Shown here: one piece after another, positions 8,415 through 16,175 of the stretch | How the letters are laid out: every line of letters begins with the position of its first letter | Numbering within the stretch: the stretch's first letter is position 1 | Source: an uncultured Azospirillum sp. | GTDB taxonomy: Bacteria > Pseudomonadota > Alphaproteobacteria > RF32 > CAG-239 | Length of the DNA: 39,120 bases | Reading direction: 5' to 3' | Assembly: GCA_946623145.1 (NCBI GenBank) | Contig: CAMOQT010000004.1 | Location: 1-39,120 of the forward strand | Translations under genes and position numbers: made by a program | The notes under the pieces: generated by a model | What the model was told of the DNA's origin: nothing | Databases searched by the model: none | The model's input: only the letters and a program-made list of their open reading frames with translations

Positions 8415-9667
8415 GAACGTTTTTCTAATCTTGCTAATCGCCATAAAAGCAACAACCCAGGCAGTCCCATAAAAACTGTCAGGATAAAGAATATTTCCCA
8501 ATTGACGCTCGCTGCTAACCAACCACTGGTTGAAGCAAAAATATCTCGAGATAAGGTCATTAAAGAAGACAACAAAGCATATTGTGTTGCTGTATATTTT
8601 TTATTGCATAAAGAGGATAAATACGCCACAAAAGCAATGGTTGCCATTCCGGCAGCAATATTGTCAAACGCAATCGTTGTGCAAAGCATAGCAAATTGTT
8701 TTCCAATTTGTGCTTGAAAAACATAAATTAAATTAGTAATACTTTGCAAAATACCGCAGAAAAATAAGCCCTTAAACATTCCGAGTTTATTCATTACAAT
8801 GCCGCCAACGAAACCACCCGCAATAGTGGCAACCATACCATAAATCTTTGAAGCTGCGGCAATTTGGCTTTTGGAGAATCCTAAATCATCATAAAAAACA
8901 TAAGCCATTTGTCCCATATAGGCATCGCTCATACGATAAAAGAAAATAAAGGCTAAAATTGTGATACAATATGGTCTTTTTAGAAAGTCCGCCAATGGTT
9001 CTACAACTGCAGTTTTCAAGAAATCAGAAACGTTTTTATATGTCGTTTTAAATTTCTTATCAGGCTCTTTAATGCAAAAAACAGTTGTCATTCCGATAAA
9101 GGCACCCAAAGCCATAATTTGATAAACATGATTCCAACTCATCACATCGCTTAAAAATAGGGCTCCTGCACCGGAAAAAATCATTCCCAAACGATAGCCT
9201 AAGGTGAACACTGCGACCCCTGCTGCTTGCTCATCTTCTTCAAAAACATCTATGCGATAAGCATCTAAAACTATATCTTGCGTACCTGAAGAAAAGACAA
9301 CAATAACCGCAAAAATAATCAATAGCGTTAAACCGCTCTGTATATTCACAGTAGACATTCCCATAATCCCCAAAAACAGCATTATCTGGGATAGTAATGC
9401 CCAACTGCGACGTTGTCCTAAACGAGATAAAAACGGAAGTTTTACTCTATCAACAAACGGTGCCCATGCCCATTTGAAACTAAATGGCGTTTTAATTAGA
9501 GATAAAGCGCCGATTGTTACCAATGCAACACCGCTGTCCTTAAGCCATAAGGTTAAAGTACTGACAACCAATGCGAGAGGAAATCCGCTTGAAAAACCAA
9601 ATGATAACATTGTCACCATCCGGCGATCTTGATAAATCTTTAGAGCCTGACAAAGTGATTGAAACAT
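8411..9667 (-). CDS. ampG: AmpG-type muropeptide permease (MFS)
   Basis: This is an MFS transporter of the AmpG family, which imports GlcNAc-anhydroMurNAc peptides from the periplasm. The 418-residue protein has 12 predicted TM helices. Family hallmarks are GFSSGFPLALV near residue 25, FKWAWAPFVDR (about 64-74), LGQRRSWALLSQ (about 82-93) and SSGTQDIVLDAYRID (about 126-140). The gene starts 21 nt after the cysS stop and has AAGGAAG as RBS, so it is likely co-transcribed with gltX-cysS. With MurQ in the same window it supports an active peptidoglycan recycling pathway. A related MFS substrate cannot be excluded. Confidence 0.8.
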   Translation of the reverse strand: MFQSLCQALKIYQDRRMVTMLSFGFSSGFPLALVVSTLTLWLKDSGVALVTIGALSLIKTPFSFKWAWAPFVDRVKLPFLSRLGQRRSWALLSQIMLFLGIMGMSTVNIQSGLTLLIIFAVIVVFSSGTQDIVLDAYRIDVFEEDEQAAGVAVFTLGYRLGMIFSGAGALFLSDVMSWNHVYQIMALGAFIGMTTVFCIKEPDKKFKTTYKNVSDFLKTAVVEPLADFLKRPYCITILAFIFFYRMSDAYMGQMAYVFYDDLGFSKSQIAAASKIYGMVATIAGGFVGGIVMNKLGMFKGLFFCGILQSITNLIYVFQAQIGKQFAMLCTTIAFDNIAAGMATIAFVAYLSSLCNKKYTATQYALLSSLMTLSRDIFASTSGWLAASVNWEIFFILTVFMGLPGLLLLWRLARLEKRS

Positions 9668-9688
9668 TCGTTCTTCCTTACAAAGAGT

Positions 9689-11062
9689 TTATATTTTTTT
9701 CCAAGTTGTTCCTTGTGGAGTATCCTCTAAAATAATACCCTGCTCTTTTAATTCATTACGAATCGCATCAGCCGTTGCCCAATCTTTATTTTTCTTTGCT
9801 TCAAGACGGGTCTGAATTTTAGCTTCAATTTCAGAGACATTATCGTCATCGCCCTTAAACCAAACTTCAGGATTTTGGAATAATAATCCTAACATATAAG
9901 CATCTGCTAATAATTGAGATTTCCATTTCTTTTTCTCATTATCATCTTCTGCTTTATTCAGATTATTGACGTCTTCATGCAAGAACGTTAAAGCTAACGG
10001 TGTATTCAAATCATCACATAAAGCTTCAATCAGTCCCGAAGAAGGTTCAACTCTTTCTTTGACAATTTCTTTATTTTTCAATAAGGAATTATAGAATTTA
10101 TCAAGTGTTGCTTTAGCATTTGATAATCCTTCAAAGGTAAAATTGAACGGCTGATGATAGTGTGCGGTTAAAAATAATAAGCGCAAAGCTTCTGCCGGTG
10201 CTTTTTCCAAAACCTCATCAAGCGTATAAAAATTACCTAATGATTTTGACATTTTAACACCATCAACCATCAACATTCCGGCATGAACCCAATATCTTGC
10301 AAATTTAGAATTCGGGAAAGCACACATAGATTGTGCACACTCATTTTCATGGTGCGGAAAAATTAAATCATTACCACCGCCATGAATATCAAAATCAGTT
10401 CCGAGCAATTGTGAACTCATTGCCGTGCATTCCAAATGCCACCCCGGACGCCCGTATCCCCATGGACTATCCCAACCGGGTTGATCAGCATCGGAGGGTT
10501 TCCATAAAATAAAATCTGCCGGATTTTTCTTATAATCCGCCACATCAATTCTGGCACCGGCAAGCATTTCTTTCATTGAACGACCGGATAAACTTCCATA
10601 TCCCGGCATTGAATCAACTGAAAATAGAACATGCCCTTCTGCCTCATAAGCATGGCCATTTTCAAGAAGCTTTTTGACGATTTCTATCATCTCTTGGATA
10701 TAATCTGTTGCGCGAGGGCGTGCATTTGGTTCCAGATTACCAAGTTTTTTCATATCGGCAATATACCAATTATAAGTTTCTTCGGTAATTTCACGAATAG
10801 GTTTTCCCGTCTCTTTATGTTTATTCAAAATCTTATCATCAACATCTGTAATATTGGATACATAAGTGACATGATCTTTTCCATAAACATAACACAAAAG
10901 ACGGTATAAAACATCATAAGATACGGGTGTTTTACCATTTCCTAAATGAGCACGATCATAAACCGTCGGACCACAGACATACATTCTGACATTATTTTCA
11001 TCTAATGGCATAAATTTGTCTTTACGTCTGGTTAACGTATTGCTCAAATATATATCATGCAT
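9689..11062 (-). CDS. cysS: Cysteinyl-tRNA synthetase
   Basis: CysS charges tRNA-Cys. The 457-residue protein has the zinc Cys and active-site entry MYVCGPTVYDRAHLGN (about residues 27-42, with HLGN as the HIGH equivalent) and further zinc-site residues in GWHLECTAMS. KMSKSLGN (about 269-276) is the KMSKS loop, and the C-terminal DALR-like domain ends in IILEDTPQGTTWKK. The RBS is GAGAGGAT. It starts 17 nt after the gltX stop, so it is in the same transcription unit. Confidence 0.96.
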   Translation of the reverse strand: MHDIYLSNTLTRRKDKFMPLDENNVRMYVCGPTVYDRAHLGNGKTPVSYDVLYRLLCYVYGKDHVTYVSNITDVDDKILNKHKETGKPIREITEETYNWYIADMKKLGNLEPNARPRATDYIQEMIEIVKKLLENGHAYEAEGHVLFSVDSMPGYGSLSGRSMKEMLAGARIDVADYKKNPADFILWKPSDADQPGWDSPWGYGRPGWHLECTAMSSQLLGTDFDIHGGGNDLIFPHHENECAQSMCAFPNSKFARYWVHAGMLMVDGVKMSKSLGNFYTLDEVLEKAPAEALRLLFLTAHYHQPFNFTFEGLSNAKATLDKFYNSLLKNKEIVKERVEPSSGLIEALCDDLNTPLALTFLHEDVNNLNKAEDDNEKKKWKSQLLADAYMLGLLFQNPEVWFKGDDDNVSEIEAKIQTRLEAKKNKDWATADAIRNELKEQGIILEDTPQGTTWKKI

Positions 11063-11079
11063 TGTGATCCTCTCTATAA

Positions 11080-12402
11080 TTATGCGGCTTCACCTTTAAG
11101 GCGCTTAAAGGCTTTTTCACGGCCAATCAATGGTAGCAATAATTTTAATTCCGGTCCGTTATCTAAAGCTGTTAATGCTTTACGAATAGGGTGGAATAAT
11201 TCTTTTCCTTTTTTACCGCTCTTGGTTTTAACTTCATTCATCCATTGATTAAATGTTTCTTCTGTCCAAGGCTCTTGAGGCAAAACATCGGCAGCTTCAT
11301 TGGTTAAAGAAGCATCTTCAAGTATCGGCTTAACATTTTGATTACAAATTTTTTCCCAAACATGAATATCTTCAACAGTTGTCAGGTTTGCTTTAACAAC
11401 ATTCCAGAATTCTTCTTTGACATTCACACGAGATTTAACATTTTCATACGGCATACCATGAATTAAACGTGTATTGAAATGTTTTAACTCTTCCTCATCG
11501 AATTTTGGCTGAGCGCGTCCGATTTTTGAAAAATCCAACGTATTTGCCAAACTCTCTAAATCATAAAACGGCTCTATAGCTTCTGATGTTCCCAATTTTG
11601 CTAAGAATGAACTGATAGCCATCGCCTCAACACCTTCTGCGCGCAAATCGCTAACTCCAAGAGAACCAAGACGTTTTGACAATTTTCCTTCTTTACCTGT
11701 TAATAACGGCAAATGTGCAAATGTCGGGCATTGTCCGCCCAGAGCCTCAAACATTTGAACCTGTGAAGCGGTATTGGTCACATGGTCTTCACCACGAACA
11801 ATATGAGTAATACCAAAATCAAAATCATCAATAACTGATGGCAAATGATATAAAAAGCTTCCGTCTTCGCGGATAATAATCGGATCGCTTAAATTCTCGG
11901 CTTCATATTTAACTTCACCGCGAACCATATCCTGCCACTTAATTTCTCCCGGCAACAATTTAAAACGATAGTGCGGTTTACGCCCTTCTGCCTCAAAACG
12001 AGCGATATCTTCTGCTGTATATGTTAAAGCTTGTCTGTCATAAATCGGAGGTAAGCCTTTTGACATTAAACGTTTACGTTTAAACTCTAATTCTTCCGGC
12101 GTTTCGTAACAAGCATAAATCCGGCCTTCCGCCTTAAGTTTTTCAGTTACTTCGTTATAGCGCTCAAAACGTGCTGACTGGCGAGCTTCCTCACTCCATG
12201 TCAATCCCAGCCAAACCAAATTATCACGGATAACATCTTCATATTCTTTTTTAGAGCGAACTTTATCCGTATCATCTATACGGAGCATAAATTCTCCACC
12301 TAACTTTTTTGCCCACAACCAATTAAACAATGCTGTACGAGTATTGCCGATATGCATAAAGCCTGTCGGACTCGGGGCAAATCTAACTTTGATTTTACTC
12401 AT
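11080..12402 (-). CDS. gltX: Glutamyl-tRNA synthetase
   Basis: A class I synthetase charging tRNA-Glu, and possibly tRNA-Gln if a GatCAB amidotransferase operates. The 440-residue protein has the HIGH region PSPTGFMHIGNTRTALFNWL (residues 10-29), RIDDTD (about 42-47) and the KMSKS-type loop GKLSKRLGS (about 238-246). Alphaproteobacteria often carry two GltX paralogues, one of them specific for tRNA-Gln, so the exact tRNA specificity is not certain. It is the first gene of a gltX-cysS-ampG unit with a good promoter just upstream. Confidence 0.94.
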   Translation of the reverse strand: MSKIKVRFAPSPTGFMHIGNTRTALFNWLWAKKLGGEFMLRIDDTDKVRSKKEYEDVIRDNLVWLGLTWSEEARQSARFERYNEVTEKLKAEGRIYACYETPEELEFKRKRLMSKGLPPIYDRQALTYTAEDIARFEAEGRKPHYRFKLLPGEIKWQDMVRGEVKYEAENLSDPIIIREDGSFLYHLPSVIDDFDFGITHIVRGEDHVTNTASQVQMFEALGGQCPTFAHLPLLTGKEGKLSKRLGSLGVSDLRAEGVEAMAISSFLAKLGTSEAIEPFYDLESLANTLDFSKIGRAQPKFDEEELKHFNTRLIHGMPYENVKSRVNVKEEFWNVVKANLTTVEDIHVWEKICNQNVKPILEDASLTNEAADVLPQEPWTEETFNQWMNEVKTKSGKKGKELFHPIRKALTALDNGPELKLLLPLIGREKAFKRLKGEAA

Positions 12403-12440
12403 GTCAAAATTCCACTTTATTTTTATTTAAACTAAAGCAG

Positions 12441-12469
12441 ATAATATAAACTTTATATTATAAATTCAA
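12441..12469 (-). promoter_or_regulatory. Sigma70-like promoter of gltX
   Basis: On the minus strand, TTGAAT (plus 12464-12469) is followed by a 17-nt spacer and TATTAT (plus 12441-12446), about 40 nt upstream of the gltX ATG. The spacer and -10 overlap the odd palindrome TAATATAAA-C-TTTATATTA (12442-12460), which gives the DNA an additional symmetric element. Confidence 0.45.
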
Positions 12470-12478
12470 GGAGTTTTT

Positions 12479-13150
12479 TTAGTATTCTGCCTGGTGAAGC
12501 TTTTCTTCAACCGTACGCTCTGCTGCTTCGGTAATATCTCTTAAATCTTCCATAAACCATTCAATATCATCATCATTTTTAGCAATCATTTCATAAAAAC
12601 GACTACGATATGACAGAATCAAGCTGCTTTCACCTAATTTCAAATCAATAATTTTTATAGTATTATTCTGTTGACGAAGATGAAAATCAATAAAGATATC
12701 CGCAATAGGGTTTTGTTCATTTACTCTTTCTTTGTCGAGATGAATCTTGATTCTAACGACCGTTTTTCTATCATCAGGAATAATTTTAACTACTTCAAAA
12801 TCAATCTTATTACTATCAAAATCAAGAGGAAAACCCTTATAAATACTCAAAGCATAACGTTTAAATAAATCACGATAGGCTGTTTGCTGATCAGTCGACA
12901 TTTGTCGCCAATAGCGCCCCATAACAAATTTTGAAACATAGTCAAAATCAATATACGCCACCATCATCTCATCTAGTTCTGCATATTTTTTAGCAATATC
13001 TGTTTCACCAAAGGTTGTCAGAAGTTGCTGACCTTTTTCTTCCACCCATTTTCTAGCTTCTGCTCCATTGAGAGGCTCGGCACATAGTGTATGGCTGGAA
13101 AAAAAACAAAATAAAAATATGATAACTCGTAAAAAAAGATTACTTTTCAT
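12479..13150 (-). CDS. mlaC: MlaC/Ttg2D-family periplasmic phospholipid-binding protein
   Basis: MlaC-family proteins carry phospholipid between the outer-membrane MlaA complex and the inner-membrane MlaFEDB transporter. The 223-residue protein begins with a signal peptide (positively charged start, hydrophobic IIFLFCFFS, cleavage likely after TLCA). The ABC_tran_auxiliary domain follows: YIDFDYVSKFVMGRYWRQMS (about residues 70-89) and FKRYALSIYKG are the diagnostic segments. No mlaF, mlaE or mlaD lies next to it, so this is an orphan mlaC as far as the window shows. It is transcribed divergently from the AapJ-like gene across 55 nt. Confidence 0.87.
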   Translation of the reverse strand: MKSNLFLRVIIFLFCFFSSHTLCAEPLNGAEARKWVEEKGQQLLTTFGETDIAKKYAELDEMMVAYIDFDYVSKFVMGRYWRQMSTDQQTAYRDLFKRYALSIYKGFPLDFDSNKIDFEVVKIIPDDRKTVVRIKIHLDKERVNEQNPIADIFIDFHLRQQNNTIKIIDLKLGESSLILSYRSRFYEMIAKNDDDIEWFMEDLRDITEAAERTVEEKLHQAEY

Positions 13151-13161
13151 GAAGATATACC

Positions 13162-13190
13162 TTATAGTTTATTTTAGAATATTATATACT
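13162..13190 (+). promoter_or_regulatory. Possible promoter of the AapJ-like gene
   Basis: In the 55-nt gap between mlaC and the AapJ-like gene, TTATAG (13162-13167), a 17-nt spacer and TATACT (13185-13190) form a plausible but weak promoter. The -35 is poor, so this is tentative. Confidence 0.28.
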
Positions 13191-13205
13191 ACATTGGTTA
13201 ATAAA

Positions 13206-14222
13206 ATGAAACTGAATTTTTTATTTTACTCTGTTTTATGCGGTTGTCTTGCTTTTACTTCACTTTCAGAAGCAGCGGATACCGGAGTTTCTAATATTCA
13301 GAATCGCGGAACTGTTTATTGCGGAACCAATCGTAATCATCATGATTTAGCATACAAAGATCCTAATGATAATACTTGGCGTGGTTTTGATGCTGCTCTT
13401 TGTCGTGCTTTTGCTGCTGCTCTTTTAGGTAATAAAGAGCGTTTTGAGATGAAGCCTCTGCGTATTGATGATGCGCCAAATTCTTTGAAAACCGGTGTAA
13501 TTGATTTTATGTTTGGAGAATTTCCATTGCCGGCACAAACTGAAATTCTTTCCAATGCCATGAATGTCGATATTTTATACTATGAAAAAGTTATGCTTCT
13601 TGCTCATAAAATAGAAGGAGCAACATCTTTAGAAGCTTATAAAGATAATAAAATTTGTCTTGTTCGCTCTTCAATCGATACTTATTATCTTAATAATTTT
13701 AATTACCAATATAAACTTGACCTTAAACCGCTTTATTTTTCGACACGTGATAAAGCTACAGAGGCTTTTTACTTGAATCGTTGCGTTTTACTTCCTGGTT
13801 CATCTAATGAATTAAAGACCATTTTAAATACAAAATTTAAGGGAAAAGATTATGTTGAACTTCTTCCTGAAGTTATTGGCTTACGCCCTGTTTATTTGAT
13901 GGTTGATAAATCTTCTCCCAACCTTGCCGTTACAGCAAAATGGATTATTAATGCTTTACGTTTAGCTGAAAATTATGACATCAACAGTAATAATCTGCCA
14001 ATGATGTTGAGTGATAAAGATCCTTCTGTTCAAAATTTACTCGGGAATCAAACAGAGCTTTGGGATAAATTTAAAATTTTCCCAACATGGATGCGTAAAT
14101 TTATTTCTGAAGAGGGAAATTACGGAGAGATGTATCAACGTTACCTAGGACCGGGAACTGCTTTAGATTTGGATATTATGGAATCGGAACGTGGCCTAGC
14201 TATGCCTAAACCGTTTATTTAA
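13206..14222 (+). CDS. Diverged AapJ-like periplasmic solute-binding protein
   Basis: A 338-residue exported protein of the family-3 solute-binding fold, closest in pattern to the general L-amino-acid binding protein AapJ. Start 13206 is chosen over an in-frame start at 13068 because it gives a classical signal peptide (MKLNFLFYSVLCGCLAFTSL, cleavage near SEA). AapJ-like landmarks are VYCGTN near the mature N-terminus, FDAALCRAFAAALLG, KICLVRSS, NRCVLLPG and the late GNYGEMYQRYLG. In AapJ the positions of RSS and of LLPGS normally read like GTTTE and a D-containing TTD loop that contacts ligand; here they are altered. No permease or ATPase gene is adjacent. It may bind a different ligand or act as a sensor (inference). 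Confidence 0.75.
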   Translation: MKLNFLFYSVLCGCLAFTSLSEAADTGVSNIQNRGTVYCGTNRNHHDLAYKDPNDNTWRGFDAALCRAFAAALLGNKERFEMKPLRIDDAPNSLKTGVIDFMFGEFPLPAQTEILSNAMNVDILYYEKVMLLAHKIEGATSLEAYKDNKICLVRSSIDTYYLNNFNYQYKLDLKPLYFSTRDKATEAFYLNRCVLLPGSSNELKTILNTKFKGKDYVELLPEVIGLRPVYLMVDKSSPNLAVTAKWIINALRLAENYDINSNNLPMMLSDKDPSVQNLLGNQTELWDKFKIFPTWMRKFISEEGNYGEMYQRYLGPGTALDLDIMESERGLAMPKPFI

Positions 14223-14911
14223 AAATGTTTTTTAATAAATTTTTCTGCTTCAATTAAGCCATCTTCCGTTATACGGTGTTGACCGCCGTTAACTGTATAC
14301 GTTTCAACATCGCAACCTAAATGTTTCAAATGCTCTTGGCTATATGACAAGACACCATAACGAACGAGATTATCTTCATTTCCATGTATCAGTAAAAAAG
14401 GAGGCGTTTGATGTTTATGTTTTTCAAAATAATCCGGAGTTGCTAAAATACCGCTGAAACTAATACACCCACCTATTTTTTCCGGATAGTGTAATGCTGT
14501 ATATATTGCTAGCATTGCTCCTTGTGAAAATCCGCATAAGAATAAATCTTTTGCTTCTAATTGATATTCATTCAGGCACAAATCTATATAATCTGATAAA
14601 TAATGATAGCTTTCTTCATATCCTTTTGTCATACTGGCGTAAATATCGGTACATTCTTGTAATGTCGGTACAAATTTTCTTGCATCTTCCGGATCAAAAC
14701 GATGCATTGAAAACCATTGTCGTTTACGTTCATATATTTCACAATCAAGGGGGGCTTCAGGAAGATGAATTGCCACATTCTGCATATCATTTAAAAAAGG
14801 GACAATGCGATTATTCAGACTTTCACAATTATCAATGTAGCCATGCAAAAAAATTATCAATTTTTTGGCAAATCCTTTCACATGAACAATTTCTTCATTA
14901 ATCGCTGTCAT
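14219..14911 (-). CDS. Alpha/beta hydrolase, phospholipase/carboxylesterase family
   Basis: A 230-residue cytoplasmic serine hydrolase of the Abhydrolase_2 (YpfH/acyl-protein thioesterase-like) group. It shows an oxyanion-side FLHGYIDN (about residues 21-28), the nucleophile elbow GFSQGAM (about 124-130), an acid loop IHGNEDNLV (about 175-183) and the catalytic His in GGQHRI (about 209-214). There is no signal peptide. Its stop interlocks with the AapJ-like gene stop (TTAA, 14219-14222). The natural ester substrate is unknown. Confidence 0.82.
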   Translation of the reverse strand: MTAINEEIVHVKGFAKKLIIFLHGYIDNCESLNNRIVPFLNDMQNVAIHLPEAPLDCEIYERKRQWFSMHRFDPEDARKFVPTLQECTDIYASMTKGYEESYHYLSDYIDLCLNEYQLEAKDLFLCGFSQGAMLAIYTALHYPEKIGGCISFSGILATPDYFEKHKHQTPPFLLIHGNEDNLVRYGVLSYSQEHLKHLGCDVETYTVNGGQHRITEDGLIEAEKFIKKHF

Positions 14912-14981
14912 CGCCTTATCCGATTAATTATTAAACTCGTGTTTAACTTAAAAAAAATGTCTTAAAATACATTTAATTTTA

Positions 14982-15010
14982 TTTACTTTGAGCGAATTAA
15001 TTTATACACT
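14982..15010 (+). promoter_or_regulatory. Possible promoter of the acyltransferase gene
   Basis: TTTACT (14982-14987), a 17-nt spacer and TACACT (15005-15010) lie 33 nt before the ATG of the acyltransferase gene, in a 131-nt divergent intergenic region. Each box departs from consensus, so the call is tentative. Confidence 0.3.
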
Positions 15011-15042
15011 CTTATGTAAATTTAAAGAAGTACGGAGTTGTT

Positions 15043-15699
15043 ATGAGATTACTGAAAAAACTGATTAAAATTAAAGGGATTGATAATCAGTTAGTTTCCG
15101 CCAAAAGTAAGACCAATATGCTTTATAAGCGTAGTCCTATTGAAATTAAGGGAAATAACAATTTAGTTAATATTGATGAACACAATCAAATATACAAGTT
15201 TCATCTGATTATCAATGGCGATAATAATCAAGTTACTGTTGATCGTAATCTGAATGGCATTCTTAAGCTGATTATCAATGGCAATAATTGTCGAGTTCAT
15301 ATCGGAAAAGATTGTGTGTTCAGAGGCTGTGAAATGGGTGTTTTTGAGAATAACAGTATCTTAGAATTCGGTGATGATTGTATAGCTGCCAGAGACTCTA
15401 GAATATATGCTTCTGATTTTCACACTATTTATGATATAGACACTAAACGTCCACTTAACCAAGGAACCCACATTCATATCGGCAAACATATTTGGATTGG
15501 CGAAGGGGCTATGATTCTTAAAAATCACTCTATTGCCGATAATATTATGATTGCAGCGCGCTCTGTTGTTACAAAAGATTTAACCCAAAGTAATGCTATT
15601 TATGCCGGAAACCCTGCAACTTTGAAAAAAACGAACGTTAACTGGGACTATCGTCAATATGATGAATATTTGGCTGACTTAGAAGCTCAATCTCTTTAA
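15043..15699 (+). CDS. Left-handed beta-helix (hexapeptide) acyltransferase
   Basis: A 218-residue protein of the LbH O-acetyl/acyltransferase superfamily, typical of enzymes that acetylate sugars of capsule, LPS or exopolysaccharide. The C-terminal half has the recognisable signature: ASDFHTIYD (catalytic-His region, about residues 125-133), HIGKHIWIGEGAMILKN (about 146-162), IMIAARSVVTKDL and YAGNPA (about 186-191). The N-terminal half has repeated beta-helix turns (KGNNNLV, NGDNNQV, NGNNCRV), two of which preserve a near-identical DNA repeat (15205-15236 and 15268-15299). The RBS is GGAG. Its stop interlocks with the HAD-like gene on the opposite strand. The acceptor is unknown. Confidence 0.82.
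   Translation: MRLLKKLIKIKGIDNQLVSAKSKTNMLYKRSPIEIKGNNNLVNIDEHNQIYKFHLIINGDNNQVTVDRNLNGILKLIINGNNCRVHIGKDCVFRGCEMGVFENNSILEFGDDCIAARDSRIYASDFHTIYDIDTKRPLNQGTHIHIGKHIWIGEGAMILKNHSIADNIMIAARSVVTKDLTQSNAIYAGNPATLKKTNVNWDYRQYDEYLADLEAQSL
15205..15299 (+). repeat. 63-nt-period direct repeat inside the acyltransferase gene
   Basis: A 15-nt identical block, CTGATTATCAATGGC, occurs at 15205-15219 and 15268-15282, and similarity continues for about 32 nt in each copy. The period of 63 nt equals 21 codons and keeps frame, encoding two IINGxN beta-helix turns. It looks like a recent internal duplication of a coil. Confidence 0.75.
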
Positions 15700-16175
15700 T
15701 TAAGTTTTGTTTCTAATTCAAGCACAGCTTGTTCCGGTGTTAAAACCGACAAATCTATTTTTTCTTTATTATTTAATAACAAACAATTATTTCCCGTATA
15801 TAAACAATATGGCGTTGTAAAATATTTTCCATACGTTAAAGAATCATCAATTTGAACATCTATATTGTGGCTACGACAATAGTCTGCTTTTGCCGTATTC
15901 CATAGTTTTTCATCAATTTGGAAATGTCCCGCACCTTGGCATGAAACCAATCCTTTGGCTTGATAAAAATCGAAAATCGTAAACAAAACTTTGTATTTTA
16001 TTTTTGCTTTTTTCAAGTCCTTTTTGACTGTACTCTTAGGACCGCCAGTTAAAATATAAACACGATGTCCTCTTTTGCTTAAAGCATCACAAAATCTTTG
16101 AAAATAAGATAAATTTTTATTAATAACACCATGAAAGTCTAAGCCGATTTTTAATATGCGGCGATTTCTATTCAT
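15696..16175 (-). CDS. Small HAD-like hydrolase with DxHGV motif
   Basis: A cytoplasmic protein of 159 residues if it starts at the ATG at 16175, which has GGAAA about 6 nt upstream; a longer TTG start at 16187 would fall in that RBS. HAD-like features are GLDFHGVI near the N-terminus (motif I, nucleophile Asp), YILTGGP (motif II Thr) and QIDDSLTYG (acidic motif IV). In classical phosphatases motif I is DxDG; here the second Asp is His, so phosphatase activity is uncertain. It overlaps the end of the AsmA-like gene by 8 nt, so it is the last gene of the amiC-mrcA-prfB strand run. Its physiological role is unknown. Confidence 0.65.
   Translation of the reverse strand: MNRNRRILKIGLDFHGVINKNLSYFQRFCDALSKRGHRVYILTGGPKSTVKKDLKKAKIKYKVLFTIFDFYQAKGLVSCQGAGHFQIDEKLWNTAKADYCRSHNIDVQIDDSLTYGKYFTTPYCLYTGNNCLLLNNKEKIDLSVLTPEQAVLELETKLN

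Noticed and set aside
12442-12460. TAATATAAA-C-TTTATATTA as an intrinsic terminator for mlaC or gltX
   Set aside because: The stem is purely AT, lies upstream of gltX and downstream of no plus-strand gene, and coincides with promoter boxes; treated as part of the gltX promoter instead.
13068-13205. Longer start for the AapJ-like protein
   Set aside because: It overlaps the 5' end of mlaC on the other strand and places a basic 46-residue leader before a perfect signal peptide beginning at 13206.
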